The position numbers were made by a program, and so were the translations under genes. Source: Deferribacteraceae bacterium UBA6799 (lineage in GTDB: Bacteria; Chrysiogenota; Deferribacteres; Deferribacterales; Geovibrionaceae). Taken from it: DNA of 64,000 bases. Below the pieces are notes generated by a model. It saw nothing but the letters and a program-made list of their open reading frames with translations, was not told the origin of the DNA and did not search any database. Shown piece after piece: positions 34,635 through 43,426 of this stretch; positions within the stretch are counted from its first letter, which is position 1, and the number at the start of each line of letters is the position of its first letter. The stretch spans positions 76,551 to 140,550 of the forward strand of contig DKFJ01000012.1 in assembly GCA_002452335.1 (NCBI GenBank), written 5' to 3'.

Positions 34635-35846
34635 CTACATATCCAGATCGAGAAGCCGCTTTTCACCTGTCAGCTGTCTGATATCGGAGATGTCCTGGCT
34701 GACCTCCAGAGTTCCTTTGTACGCTCCGGCGGAATCTCTGACAGCGAAATATTGTATGAGGATGAATTTTCCGCCCATCTGTATCCAGAAGCTCTCCACA
34801 TCTTTAGCTCCGGATTTCAGGCGTTTCACAACTTCGTTGACTATATGTATGCTGTCCGGCGGATGACAGTTCTGAACTGTCCGCCCTATGATAGCCTTGG
34901 ACCGGGGAAATATCCTGTCTTTTGGCGAGGAGAAATAGCGCACACAGTCATTCTCATCCACATATGTTATATCCACAGGGAGGCTGTTCAGCATCAGAAC
35001 GAGCTGTCCGGCGGAGAGTGAACCTGTCTCCAGATTAACCATCCCGTCCGGAATATCCGCCTGCTTTGGCTTACCTGATGATATTTTCGGAGCCGGAATG
35101 AACGTGTATCCTATCTCCGGACACTGGGGGAGCATCTCCGCCAGTATGTCGCCCGGAATCAGCCTGACAGACATGGGCAGAAGGATATAGTCCTCTCTGA
35201 ATATCAGTCCGAAGATATCGAAAAAAAGCCTGCCGATGGTTCTGTTGAACTGGATATCGTCATATCCGTCATCAGAAAGCATCTGCGCCAGCTTTTTTAT
35301 CCCGTTTCTGACATCATCGTGGATAGACCACATCACATGGGTGCATCTGTAGTCTGGAATATATTTTTCGACATACGGGAAGAGGATGTTCTCTTTTTTT
35401 ATATAATGAGCGTCCAGAGACGATAGTCCCTCTATGGATTTTTTAATATCCTCTCTGGCTTGAGTGAAGTCGGCAGTCCCCTTCTTCTCTCTGCCCAGCG
35501 CTCTCAGGTCGTCTTTTATGCTCTCCATATATTCGGCTATGGCGGTATTTTCATCGTGGAGGATTGATATGAATTCCGGTGTGCCCGGTTTGAACCCGAA
35601 CTCGTCCAGATGTCCGGAGAAAATATTTATGATCTTATTCAGAGCGTTTTTTATATTTTCCATGTCATATTTTTCGCTCCGCACCATCCAGTCTACCAGA
35701 GACATCACCTCATCGAACCGGACGCTTAGTATATCGCTCTCATATTCCTTGAAAAGCGCCATCCCGTCCTCTTCGTTCAGCATGCCCTCGCAGTATTTTC
35801 TCAGATTGTCCATGTGCGTGTTCTCTTTATGAAGCCATTCAGACAT
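34635..35846 (-). CDS. DUF438/hemerythrin/PAS sensor protein
   Basis: 403 residues from the ATG at 35846, chosen because GGGGGAT lies upstream and the DUF438 homology begins here. An N-terminal DUF438 helical domain (about 1-80) is followed by a hemerythrin HHE domain (His in FSGHLDE, SILHDEN, LDAHYIKKENILFPYVEKY and MWSIHDD; a di-iron oxygen- or NO-binding fold) and a C-terminal PAS domain (about 295-400; VDITYVDENDCVRYFS, NCHPPDS). Proteins of this family are thought to sense O2, NO or redox state. No output domain is present, so it probably acts by contact. A cowN-like gene is divergent. Confidence 0.88.
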   Translation of the reverse strand: MSEWLHKENTHMDNLRKYCEGMLNEEDGMALFKEYESDILSVRFDEVMSLVDWMVRSEKYDMENIKNALNKIINIFSGHLDEFGFKPGTPEFISILHDENTAIAEYMESIKDDLRALGREKKGTADFTQAREDIKKSIEGLSSLDAHYIKKENILFPYVEKYIPDYRCTHVMWSIHDDVRNGIKKLAQMLSDDGYDDIQFNRTIGRLFFDIFGLIFREDYILLPMSVRLIPGDILAEMLPQCPEIGYTFIPAPKISSGKPKQADIPDGMVNLETGSLSAGQLVLMLNSLPVDITYVDENDCVRYFSSPKDRIFPRSKAIIGRTVQNCHPPDSIHIVNEVVKRLKSGAKDVESFWIQMGGKFILIQYFAVRDSAGAYKGTLEVSQDISDIRQLTGEKRLLDLDM

Positions 35847-35943
35847 AGCGATCCCCCGTGTTATCTGCATTATACTAATTCTGCCATAAATCAGAAGGAA
35901 ATCACCCCGTATTTCCAAAAAAACGGATTATTATATTTAGTGA

Positions 35944-35971
35944 TTGAAATAACGGATTGCGCCTATATAAT
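35944..35971 (+). promoter_or_regulatory. Sigma-70 promoter of the cowN-like gene
   Basis: TTGAAA (35944-35949), a 16-base spacer and TATAAT (35966-35971), about 28 bases before the ATG. There is no sigma-54 (GG/GC) element, so the gene does not look NifA-controlled. Confidence 0.6.
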
Positions 35972-35999
35972 AGACCGATAATAACACAAAGGATATGAT

Positions 36000-36320
36000 A
36001 TGTGCGGATGCAGAAAGACTATCAAAGTTGACGAGAGCTATGTGAGCTTTAAAAACATAGACTGTTTCGAGAACGCCTGCTGTGTGGTGGACCATATTCT
36101 GGCGCTCCTGAAAAAGCCTGAGAACAATAACGCCTATTGGGATAAGTTCGTTGGAAAGATACCGGAAGGGTACTACGCCAGAGATGTCAAAAAGGATCCG
36201 AAAGAGATTCTGTTATACATGGTGTGTTCCAGCGCCTCCAACATCATCGAGCTTTTCGAGAACGCAGGAGACGAAGAGGGAATATTCGCCATGGAAAAGT
36301 GCGAGCAGGAGTGCTGCTGA
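36000..36320 (+). CDS. cowN: CowN-like protein (CO protection of nitrogenase family)
   Basis: 106 residues. The core YVSFKNIDCFENACCVVDHI, the NNAYWDKFVGKI block and the C-terminal ELFENAGDEEG ... EQECC match the CowN family, which in Rhodobacter and Gluconacetobacter protects nitrogenase from carbon monoxide. An N-terminal extension MCGCRKTIK adds cysteines. No nif gene is in the window, and the neighbour is a hemerythrin/PAS sensor. Recognition is from memory of the family pattern, and a profile search would settle it. Confidence 0.72.
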   Translation: MCGCRKTIKVDESYVSFKNIDCFENACCVVDHILALLKKPENNNAYWDKFVGKIPEGYYARDVKKDPKEILLYMVCSSASNIIELFENAGDEEGIFAMEKCEQECC

Positions 36321-36326
36321 AAAGCT

Positions 36327-37457
36327 CTATTCATCCGGTGAGCGGTCTGAAACGACCTGTCTGCCCAGAGAATATATCCAGCCGGCAACTATAGCGGTGA
36401 ACGGCGCCACCATAACCAGCCCTATGCTCCCTGTCAGCGTGCGGAATATTTCCGCTGCCACCATCTTATAGTTCATGATACGCATAAAAGACGTGTCTTT
36501 TGTGACGAACAGCATGAGCATGGTGAGATATCCGCCGGAATACGCCAGCAGAAGCGTGGTTGTCATTGTGCCCACTACCGCCCTGCCTACATTGAACCCT
36601 GACATTATCAGTTCTTTCATGGAGATGTCCGGTCTCTTCACCTTTATCTCGTGCATGGAGGCGGCGACATCCATGGCGACATCCATAGCGGCTCCGGACG
36701 CACCTATTATGACGGACGCATAGAATATCTGTCTCATGTCCAGATCGTAATGCCCTGAAAATATCAGTGTTTCGGCGAACGGCTGCGTCATCCCCAGCAG
36801 ATTCATCCCTCTGCCGAAGATTATCGTGATTACTATAGAAACAGCGAGCCCAGCCATAGTCCCCAGAAACGCAGACAGACCTTTTTTGTTAAACCCCGCC
36901 ACAGCGAAGATTATGACGAATGTGAGCATGGACAGCGTTATCACAGTGAAAAGCATGGGGGAAGCGCCGCCCAGAAGAGCGGGTATAAATATCTTCCACA
37001 GTATATAGAGCGAGGCAACGAACGAAAACAGCGCCTTCAGCCCGGTGAAGCGGGCGAATATTATCAGCAGGAGGATAAAAAGAGCAAAAAGCCCCAGCTC
37101 CCACCACTGGCGCACCAGATTAATTGTCTTGGCGTCTCTTATCTCGCCTTTTTCCAGCAGCAGAGCCAGAATCACTCTGTCGCCCACTGAGTATATCTCG
37201 TCCACGTCCCGCTGTCCCAGAAGCAGATTGGCAGCCTCCAGACGGGTTCCTTTGAACCTGCCCTCGGTTATCATCGCCTCCACAGTCTGAAAGCCGATAT
37301 GGGCGATGCCAGTTGACACCATCTCTGAATTATCCACAGACAGCACAACAGCCTTCGCCTCCAGAGCGTGTTCCTTTTCGCCGTCCTGCCTCAGAAACAG
37401 GCTGATGATAAATATAGTGAGCAGGCTGACAAGGACTATAGGGAGATATCTCTTCAT
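36327..37457 (-). CDS. YibE/F-family membrane protein
   Basis: 376 residues: a signal-anchor helix, a soluble segment (about 30-120), then eight or so helices with the YibE/F hallmark IIGASGAAMDVAMDVAAS and a C-terminal FRTLTGSIGLV. Function of the family is unknown. A link to cell-envelope or metal homeostasis has been suggested only by context in other genomes. It converges with the cowN-like gene, 6 bases between stops. Confidence 0.88.
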   Translation of the reverse strand: MKRYLPIVLVSLLTIFIISLFLRQDGEKEHALEAKAVVLSVDNSEMVSTGIAHIGFQTVEAMITEGRFKGTRLEAANLLLGQRDVDEIYSVGDRVILALLLEKGEIRDAKTINLVRQWWELGLFALFILLLIIFARFTGLKALFSFVASLYILWKIFIPALLGGASPMLFTVITLSMLTFVIIFAVAGFNKKGLSAFLGTMAGLAVSIVITIIFGRGMNLLGMTQPFAETLIFSGHYDLDMRQIFYASVIIGASGAAMDVAMDVAASMHEIKVKRPDISMKELIMSGFNVGRAVVGTMTTTLLLAYSGGYLTMLMLFVTKDTSFMRIMNYKMVAAEIFRTLTGSIGLVMVAPFTAIVAGWIYSLGRQVVSDRSPDE

Positions 37458-37472
37458 ACGTTTTCACCTGAA

Positions 37473-37499
37473 AAAAGGGCGGAGGATACCGCCCTTTTC
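37473..37499 (-). terminator. Terminator of the alkaline phosphatase gene
   Basis: AAAGGGCGG and CCGCCCTTT form a 9-bp stem with a 6-base loop. The A-run to the left supplies the minus-strand T-run. Confidence 0.85.
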
Positions 37500-37521
37500 T
37501 GAATAGTGTTTTTCTTAAAAT

Positions 37522-38940
37522 TTACTGAGCTGACGCCACTGTGTAGCTGGAGAGCCTGAAACCGAGCAGACCTGCCAGTTTCTGAGCTATCACTGTGTTG
37601 TCTTTGAATCCGCCGAAGCTGGAAGCGCCGACACCCATAGCAGACATAGGGATCTGCGTGCCTGTGTGGGCGAATGTGGTCCACTGAATGTTAGCTCTTT
37701 CAGACATGATGTGAGAAACGGCTATCTGTGTGGGAGTGTATCCGTATTCGGACTTTCCGCTCTCGCTTTTGTCCTGAACTTCCATGGCGGTCATAACAGC
37801 TTTACGCTCTTTGTCTGTCAGGTCGGTGAGACCGAAATTCTGTCCGATGAAAGCGAAAAACGCGTCTTTGTCGCCTGTGTAGGCTTTTTCCACCTTGTCC
37901 TCTACAGACACTCTCTGTTTGTTCAGAGCATCCATCTTAAGGAAATAGTTTGTGCCGAAACCGAGCCCCATCCCGCCTGTCTCGTGGTCGCCCACTACTA
38001 CTATCAGGGTGTCTTTGGGGTGCTTTTTGTAAAATGCCATTGCTTTTGATATAGCGTCATCGAACGCTATGGTGTCCAGGATTGCCCCGGCGGCATCGTT
38101 GGCGTGGCAGGCGTGGTCTATCCTTCCGCCTTCGATCATGAAGAAGAAGGGTTTGTTATATGCTGTGAGAACATCGATACCCTTCTGTGTGATCTCGGCT
38201 ATTGAGGGTGTGGAGTTGTCGTTTCTTCTGTCTATTTCATAGGGAAGGTGGCTGTAGGTGAGAGCGGCGAATACCTTTGATTTGCCGTCAGCCTTCAGGT
38301 TTCTGAAGTCCGCTGTTGATTTTTCGCCTATGAAAGTTTTGTATCCGAATTTTTTCATATCCGCCACGAGATCGGCATTGTCTTTACGTTTTGACTTGAA
38401 TTCGCCGTCCTTGCTGACGAAGTGGCGGAAACCGCCTCCGGCTATGAATTCCACTCCGCTGTCGCTCATGTCAGCGGCTATCTCGTTTTCAGCGTCGCGG
38501 CTGGGATTGTGTGAGGCGAACACAGCGGGAGTGGCGTGTGTTATTCGTGTGGTGGTGGCTATGCCTGTCACCCATCCTCTCTCTTCCGCTGCCTCTATGA
38601 GGGATTTGACCGATCTTCCGTCAGGGAGCTGGGAGATGATCCCGTTATTTGTCTTGTAACCTGTTGCCAGAGCGGTTCCGGCCGCCGCTGAATCGGTTAC
38701 CAGTGTATCGGAAGAATATGTGGTGTTGATTCCCGCCACAGGAAATGAATCCATAGCGAGTTTAAATTTTTTGTCGCCCTTCTGCTGCTGGGCATAGTAT
38801 TCCGCCGCCTGACGCTGTGAAGCGCCCAGACCGTCGCCTATGAAGTAAAATACATACTTGGGCGCCTTTGCCCATGCGCATGTGGCTGAGAGCAGCACCA
38901 GCGCAAGAACAAGATACGCGCGTAAGAAGTTCTTTTTCAT
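37522..38940 (-). CDS. phoA: Alkaline phosphatase (PhoA family), periplasmic
   Basis: 472 residues from the ATG at 38940, chosen because AAGGAGG lies 7 bases upstream and it begins a clean Sec signal peptide (cleavage near CAWA-KAP). The phosphoserine motif is DSAAAGTALATG, and metal ligands are visible in IGDGLG, GGRIDHACH, VGDHETGG and TFAHTGTQ. It hydrolyses phosphomonoesters in the periplasm to release phosphate. No PhoB box was recognised upstream. It is a single-gene unit with its own terminator. Confidence 0.93.
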   Translation of the reverse strand: MKKNFLRAYLVLALVLLSATCAWAKAPKYVFYFIGDGLGASQRQAAEYYAQQQKGDKKFKLAMDSFPVAGINTTYSSDTLVTDSAAAGTALATGYKTNNGIISQLPDGRSVKSLIEAAEERGWVTGIATTTRITHATPAVFASHNPSRDAENEIAADMSDSGVEFIAGGGFRHFVSKDGEFKSKRKDNADLVADMKKFGYKTFIGEKSTADFRNLKADGKSKVFAALTYSHLPYEIDRRNDNSTPSIAEITQKGIDVLTAYNKPFFFMIEGGRIDHACHANDAAGAILDTIAFDDAISKAMAFYKKHPKDTLIVVVGDHETGGMGLGFGTNYFLKMDALNKQRVSVEDKVEKAYTGDKDAFFAFIGQNFGLTDLTDKERKAVMTAMEVQDKSESGKSEYGYTPTQIAVSHIMSERANIQWTTFAHTGTQIPMSAMGVGASSFGGFKDNTVIAQKLAGLLGFRLSSYTVASAQ

Positions 38941-39278
38941 TCCGGAAACCTCCTTTTTAATCATTAAAAAATATTACCCCGCCAGTGTCATAGTATTATC
39001 AAACCGATCTCAGCATTTGTTCAGAAAGGATAAGGTTTCGAAATTAGAAATATTCTCTTTTTGCTGAAATTTAGACGCGTGTAATATTATAATTTGTTTT
39101 GCCCAACGGTTCATAACAGTTTCTGCGGCGGATATGCTGCCTGCGGTATTGATTCAGGCTAAAATTTTAATATCATCTAATACGTTTTTGCAAATTGCGC
39201 TATCATGATTTAATAAATTATGATAGTATACTTTAATAATTTGCAAAACCATAGTTTAATATTTTACACAGGTGTGAC
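38941..39278 (+). repeat. Gene-free junction with a nested inverted repeat upstream of the DUF4143 ATPase
   Basis: No gene is visible in these 338 bases. Base composition drops from core-like to AT-rich here. An outer inverted repeat TTTTGCAAATT (39186-39196) / AATTTGCAAAA (39238-39248) encloses a second one, CTATCATGATTTA (39200-39212) / TAAATTATGATAG (39214-39226). The whole could extrude as a cruciform or bind a dimeric regulator just before the ATPase gene at 39279. Confidence 0.55.
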
Positions 39279-40493
39279 ATGATAAAAAGAGCTTTAAGAA
39301 AAGATATTCTTATTTATATTAAGCATTTTCCGTCAATTCTCATTACTGGTGCAAGACAAGTGGGCAAATCTACGCTTGCTATGGATTTAGGAATTGATAA
39401 CTATGTAACTTTCGATGATATAACAACTTACGAAAGCGCTAAAGCCGATCCGAAAAGTTTCATCATGTCGCTTAAAAAGCCTGTGGTAATAGACGAGGTT
39501 CAGAAAGTTCCTGATATTTTTGCAGCCATAAAAGAGTATCTTGACAACAACAGAACAGCAGGCACATTTATACTCACGGGTTCATCTAATTTACAGGGTT
39601 TTAAAGACATTTCCGACTCACTGGCTGGCAGAATAGGAATTATTGACCTCTACCCTTTCAACCTCGCAGAATGTTATGAAAAAGAGTCGAATCTCATTGA
39701 TATTCTTCTTTCAGATACACTACCGACCAAAATTGATGAAATTGATTTCCCAAAACACGTTATCAAGGGCGGATTCCCTGAAGTGCAAACCATAGAAGAA
39801 CCAAAGATACTGTACCTTTGGTTCAGTTCATATATTTCAACCTACATAGAAAGAGACGCAAGAGATTTGGGCGATATAAGAAACTTAGACAGTTTTATGC
39901 GCCTATACAAGAATCTGGCTTTCAGGAGTGCAAACCTGACGAACAAAGCCGAAATTTCAAAAGAAACAGGCATCAACAAGGTGACTCTGGACAACTACCT
40001 TTCCTTGTTAAAGAATACTTACCAAGTCAGCTTTCTGCCCCCATACTATAAAAACGAACTTAAACGCCTTACCAAAACACCAAAAGCCTTTCTTTGCGAC
40101 ACAGGTATCCTCTGCCACCTGCTGAGAATAACCGACACTGACCAATTAATGCAGTCAGAATACAAAGGAATGCTGTACGAATCATTTGTATATGCGGAAC
40201 TATTGAAGGCGAACACCTACGCAAAAAATAAAGTGGATATCAGCTTTTACCGCACGTCAGACGATAAAGAAATCGACTTTATACTGGACAACGGAAGCTC
40301 TCTCACAGCCATTGAGGTGAAAAGTGCAAAAACTGTAACCATGGCAGATTTTAAGCACATCAAACATTTTGCAGAATCAACAAATGGACTGCTGAAAACA
40401 GGCTACGTCATGTACAACGGCAACAAAATCCTCAGCTTCGGCGAATATGCAGGCACAAAACTCTATGCCGTGCCGATATATTTGGGAATATAA
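39279..40493 (+). CDS. AAA ATPase with C-terminal DUF4143 domain
   Basis: 404 residues. Walker A is TGARQVGKST and Walker B is KPVVIDEVQKVP, followed by LTGSSN (sensor 1) of the AAA_14 family. The C-terminal DUF4143 domain (about 205-395) ends with a PD-(D/E)xK-like core (KEIDFIL ... TAIEVKSAK). Such ATPases are abundant in islands, often as single genes. A restriction- or defence-like role has been proposed without proof. AT-rich relative to the core and placed next to the tRNA-like attachment repeat at 40827. Confidence 0.88.
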   Translation: MIKRALRKDILIYIKHFPSILITGARQVGKSTLAMDLGIDNYVTFDDITTYESAKADPKSFIMSLKKPVVIDEVQKVPDIFAAIKEYLDNNRTAGTFILTGSSNLQGFKDISDSLAGRIGIIDLYPFNLAECYEKESNLIDILLSDTLPTKIDEIDFPKHVIKGGFPEVQTIEEPKILYLWFSSYISTYIERDARDLGDIRNLDSFMRLYKNLAFRSANLTNKAEISKETGINKVTLDNYLSLLKNTYQVSFLPPYYKNELKRLTKTPKAFLCDTGILCHLLRITDTDQLMQSEYKGMLYESFVYAELLKANTYAKNKVDISFYRTSDDKEIDFILDNGSSLTAIEVKSAKTVTMADFKHIKHFAESTNGLLKTGYVMYNGNKILSFGEYAGTKLYAVPIYLGI

Positions 40494-40557
40494 TTTAACA
40501 TCGAGAATCAGGCAATAACTCTAATAAATTATATAAACACTAATTGAGAGGTGAAAC

Positions 40558-40710
40558 ATGTCAGAACCCATGTATACGGTCAAAATAGTTAGAGACCTAC
40601 GTGTAATAGCAAATGAAATAGATGAAAAGAAACCTGAACTCACAGTCATCAGCAAAATTACTGTTAAGACCGCAGACATTGTTGATGTGATAAACAAATA
40701 TATCAAATAG
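40558..40710 (+). CDS. Small 50-residue protein, unknown
   Basis: ATG at 40558 is preceded by GAGAGGTG at good spacing, and the frame runs 50 codons to TAG at 40710 with a balanced composition (YTVKIVRDLRVIANEID, VISKITVKTADIVDV). No known family recognised. It lies 64 bases after the DUF4143 ATPase and could be its small partner. Confidence 0.45.
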   Translation: MSEPMYTVKIVRDLRVIANEIDEKKPELTVISKITVKTADIVDVINKYIK

Positions 40711-40764
40711 ATTTAACGCTGATTAATTCTTAAAAGTATTTACATAATCTAAGTTTTCACGATT

Positions 40765-40784
40765 TGCACCAGAAATGCACCAAA
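40765..40784. repeat. Paired TGCACCA repeat 42 bases left of the 40827 core
   Basis: TGCACCAGAAATGCACCAAA is a tandem pair with an 11-base period. It has the same spacing and position relative to the core as the pairs at 56249 and 63892. Possibly an integrase arm site or decayed integrase tail of an element lying further left. Confidence 0.4.
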
Positions 40785-40793
40785 TAAAAAAAA

Positions 40794-40815
40794 CGGCTGT
40801 TTGAAAGCCGCTTTA
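40794..40815. terminator. Hairpin next to the left attachment repeat
   Basis: CGGCT and AGCCG form a 5-bp stem with a 7-base loop, A-run to the left and CTTTAG to the right. On the minus strand it sits just beyond the tRNA-like 3' end at 40827, where a tRNA terminator would be expected. Confidence 0.6.
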
Positions 40816-40826
40816 GTTATGCATGT

Positions 40827-40855
40827 ATAAAATCGGGGTGAAAGGACTTGAACCT
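40827..40855. repeat. Attachment core 1 (tRNA 3'-end-like direct repeat), left border of unit 1
   Basis: 29 bases containing TCGGGGTGAAAGGACTTGAA, identical to 56308-56336, and its first 25 bases also match 63976-64000. The minus strand reads as GGTTCAAGTCC (T-arm) followed by TTTCACCCCGA (acceptor strand). There is no matching 5' half of a tRNA next to it, so it is a displaced tRNA end, as left by site-specific integration. Confidence 0.78.
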
Positions 40856-40936
40856 GAATAATAGACATCAGAACCTTTTGTAATCCTTTATTTTAGAGGA
40901 ATGTAACCGCTGAAAACCGTTACGAGGGGTTAAAAG

Positions 40937-40957
40937 TGTGGCACATTCTGTGGCAAA
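40937..40957. repeat. Paired TGTGGCA repeat inside the left end of unit 1
   Basis: TGTGGCACATTC followed by TGTGGCAAA: two copies of TGTGGCA 12 bases apart, 82 bases right of the core. The same pair occurs at 53980 and, with an 11-base period, at 56249. Candidate integrase arm-type sites. Confidence 0.5.
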
Positions 40958-41229
40958 TTTTGAATAAGGACTATTTTTATCTGATATTTTGCTTGATAAG
41001 AAATTTGACGATTGCTTTCATTCACTTACATAAGCGTTATATATCAAAAGAAATAACGCCGCTGTATTTTGAAGACAAAAAGGCATGTTTTTCTTATTCT
41101 GATTAATTTACATTTACGAACAATCACGATTTTTTAGTACAGAAATGTCCAAACCGACACGCCTTACATTTCTTTAACAAAAATCCGTTTTTGCGTTGCG
41201 GATAAGTCATGGCGGAAATATAATATCTT
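40958..41229 (+). other. Gene-free left end of unit 1
   Basis: No convincing gene in about 270 AT-rich bases. TATAAT at 41219-41224 lies 6 bases before the ATG of the PhnD-like gene, so that mRNA may be leaderless. No good -35 element is visible. Confidence 0.4.
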
Positions 41230-42084
41230 ATGAAAACAAAATTAATTCTCTTACTTATTATTTTTACATTGTGCGCCCAGGCAGAACCGCTGAAATTCGG
41301 CATTGCATCAATAGTTTCACCTGAAGCATCGCTCAACCTCTACACCGACATGAACAACTATCTGGCGGACAAGCTCGGCGAGGAAATAACGCCTATTATC
41401 AAGCGTGATTACGATGAGATGAACCGAATGATACAGGAAAATGATGTGGATTTCGCATCTGTATGCACAGGAGCTATCCCTTATCTGAACAAAGACAAAG
41501 TGCGCGTACTGGCAGTTCCTGAAATTAACGGCAAGCACTCATACAAATCGCTCATCATCACAAATAAAAAGTACGGTATCAAAACTATAAAAGACCTGAA
41601 AGGCAGAACATTTGCTTTTACCGACAGACTATCAAACAGCGGCACTCTCTACCCTACTTACATGATAATTACTGATTTCGGCACAGCGCCTGACAGAGTA
41701 TTTAAGAAGATCTTCTATACCAAGAGTCATGACAAGTCCATCTATCTGGTGAATAAAGGCGTTATTCAGGCGGCAGCGGTGGACAGCCTCATCTTCGAGA
41801 TAATCAAAAAAGAACACCCCGAAGAAGTTGAGAATATTACCGTTATCCATTCGTCACCCGAGATAATATCTCCGCCTTTTGTGGCATCTTCGTCACTCAG
41901 CAGAGAGAAGTTTGACGTATTAAAGAATGCTCTTCTGAATATGGACAAAAACGAAAAGGGTCGAAGAATACTCAAAGGTCTCAACATAGACAGGTTTGTC
42001 CCTGCGGATATTTCAGACTTCGACTCTATAATTAAAATGAAGGCCTTAGTTGAAAAATATAATTCTGAAAATAATACCAAATAG
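41230..42084 (+). CDS. PhnD-like periplasmic oxyanion-binding protein (ArrX/AioX/TtrS-sensor type)
   Basis: 284 residues with a Sec signal peptide (cleavage near LCAQA-EPL) and a phosphate/phosphonate-binding fold of the PhnD class (LKFGIASIVSPEASLNLY, DFASVCTGAIPYL, LKGRTFAFTDRLSNSGTLYP). The mature protein has a single cysteine, C79 in the ligand loop. In arsenite-oxidising and arsenate-respiring bacteria such proteins (AioX, ArrX) present arsenic oxyanions to a partner kinase. A histidine kinase gene overlaps its 3' end and a TtrA/ArrA-like reductase is nearby, so an oxyanion-sensing role is likely. Ligand identity is inference. Confidence 0.82.
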   Translation: MKTKLILLLIIFTLCAQAEPLKFGIASIVSPEASLNLYTDMNNYLADKLGEEITPIIKRDYDEMNRMIQENDVDFASVCTGAIPYLNKDKVRVLAVPEINGKHSYKSLIITNKKYGIKTIKDLKGRTFAFTDRLSNSGTLYPTYMIITDFGTAPDRVFKKIFYTKSHDKSIYLVNKGVIQAAAVDSLIFEIIKKEHPEEVENITVIHSSPEIISPPFVASSSLSREKFDVLKNALLNMDKNEKGRRILKGLNIDRFVPADISDFDSIIKMKALVEKYNSENNTK

Positions 42085-43426
42085 TCTGGGAAAAAGAGCC
42101 GCACTGCTCATAAGCGGGCTCGCCTTTGCCACTGTAGTTATAAACCTGACAGTGATATTCTATTTCGAGTACGTATCTTCATTCAAAAACGCAGAAAAAT
42201 ACATAAACGCCCAGTACAGCATCATGTCTGACGATATATCAGAAGCGATAATCACAGACGACATATATGCCCTCTTCACCACCATTGAGAGCGTTTCAAA
42301 CTCAATCCCTAACATAGACAACATTGCCGTATACGATGCCAAAGGCGGCTATATCTCTGATGCTATGGTAAGAGTGGATAATCTCACATCCACCGACAAT
42401 ACGATAGCAATTACAAAAGAGATAAAAGCCGGAACAAGAAATATTGGCAGTATAGTTTTCTTCATCAACCGAGACCTGATAATCCACCAGATAGCCGTGA
42501 ACGTGTCAAAACTGTTCGTTGTCAGCTTTATTGTTATTTTGGTTGGCACAATAGCAGGGCTGTTTCTGGTCAGCAGAATGACCGCACCGCTGGTAGACCT
42601 GTCATCACAGATTAAGAATCTGGAAGTTCTCGAACTGCCTTATAAGTTCTCTGTCTCAGAGTTCTCATCATCAGAGACAAAAAATCTGAAAAGTGTGATA
42701 GAAAACCTGTCGTTAAAGCTGAAAAACGCCATAGATACCATAAACGATCAGCAGAAAGAGATAAGCAGAAGCGAAAGACTGGCATACATAGGCACTATGT
42801 CCGCAGGACTTGCCCACGAGCTGAAAAACCCGATAATGACCATCAACCTTATTCTGGACAATCTGGCAGAAGAGATAACCGCCGACGAGCAGACTAAAGA
42901 GGATTTTGCCATAATCAGACAGGAAGCCTCTAAGCTGGTATTCAGAATAAACGAATTTCTGGAATACTCCCGCCCCGTAAAGCTGTTCTATTCGCAGGTA
43001 ACTACATTTGAACTGATAGATTTCATCAGGCAGAATACCGTCTCTGAAAAAGCTGTAAGGGTTGCAGTAAACTACAAAGCGCAGGATGACTGGATAATCA
43101 TAACCGATATGTCAAAGATAGCCCAGATAGTAGAGATATTCATAAGCAACTCCGCCGGAGCAGGCGCCGACACGGTTGACTTTGAGATATCAGTGAATGG
43201 GGACAACCTGAATATTATATGTGCCGATAACGGTGCAGGGCTGAAACATGCGGACATGTCTAAAATGATGCTGCCTTTTTACACCACAAAGAAAGACGGC
43301 TCAGGTCTGGGACTTGCCATCTGTTCCACCATTATAGATGCCATGAACGGCAGGATAACAGTTCAGCACAACAAGCCCAGAGGAGCGAGATTCATAATCA
43401 GTATTACCATGCCGGAAGCAGTTTAA
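42050..43426 (+). CDS. Sensor histidine kinase, partner of the PhnD-like protein and the NtrC-type regulator
   Basis: 458 residues. The start is a TTG at 42050, inside the preceding gene (35-base overlap) and after GAAGG. No in-frame ATG exists before the first membrane helix ends. Layout: helix at ~17-38, a compact extracytoplasmic domain (~40-145), second helix (~150-172), HAMP, HisKA (GLAHELKNPIMTIN) and ATPase (DNGAGLK, GSGLGLAI). The sensor domain is too small for a Cache pair, consistent with signal input through the binding protein. It converges with the gene ending at 43423. Confidence 0.88.
   Translation: MKNIILKIIPNSLGKRAALLISGLAFATVVINLTVIFYFEYVSSFKNAEKYINAQYSIMSDDISEAIITDDIYALFTTIESVSNSIPNIDNIAVYDAKGGYISDAMVRVDNLTSTDNTIAITKEIKAGTRNIGSIVFFINRDLIIHQIAVNVSKLFVVSFIVILVGTIAGLFLVSRMTAPLVDLSSQIKNLEVLELPYKFSVSEFSSSETKNLKSVIENLSLKLKNAIDTINDQQKEISRSERLAYIGTMSAGLAHELKNPIMTINLILDNLAEEITADEQTKEDFAIIRQEASKLVFRINEFLEYSRPVKLFYSQVTTFELIDFIRQNTVSEKAVRVAVNYKAQDDWIIITDMSKIAQIVEIFISNSAGAGADTVDFEISVNGDNLNIICADNGAGLKHADMSKMMLPFYTTKKDGSGLGLAICSTIIDAMNGRITVQHNKPRGARFIISITMPEAV

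Noticed and set aside
36000..36320. A nitrogen-fixation locus around the cowN-like gene
   Set aside because: No nif, fix or NifA-type sequence is present in the window, and its promoter looks sigma-70 dependent.
40827..40915. A complete tRNA gene on the minus strand at the 40827, 53872 or 56308 cores
   Set aside because: Only the T-arm and acceptor-like 3' end is present. The next ~80 bases contain no anticodon arm, D-arm or 5' strand pairing with the acceptor, and the T-stems are mismatched.
40938..40957. Sigma-54 promoter in TGGCACATTCTGTGGC before the PhnD-like gene
   Set aside because: The -12 element would need TTGC at fixed spacing, and GTGGC does not fit. The sequence belongs to the paired repeat family near the attachment cores.
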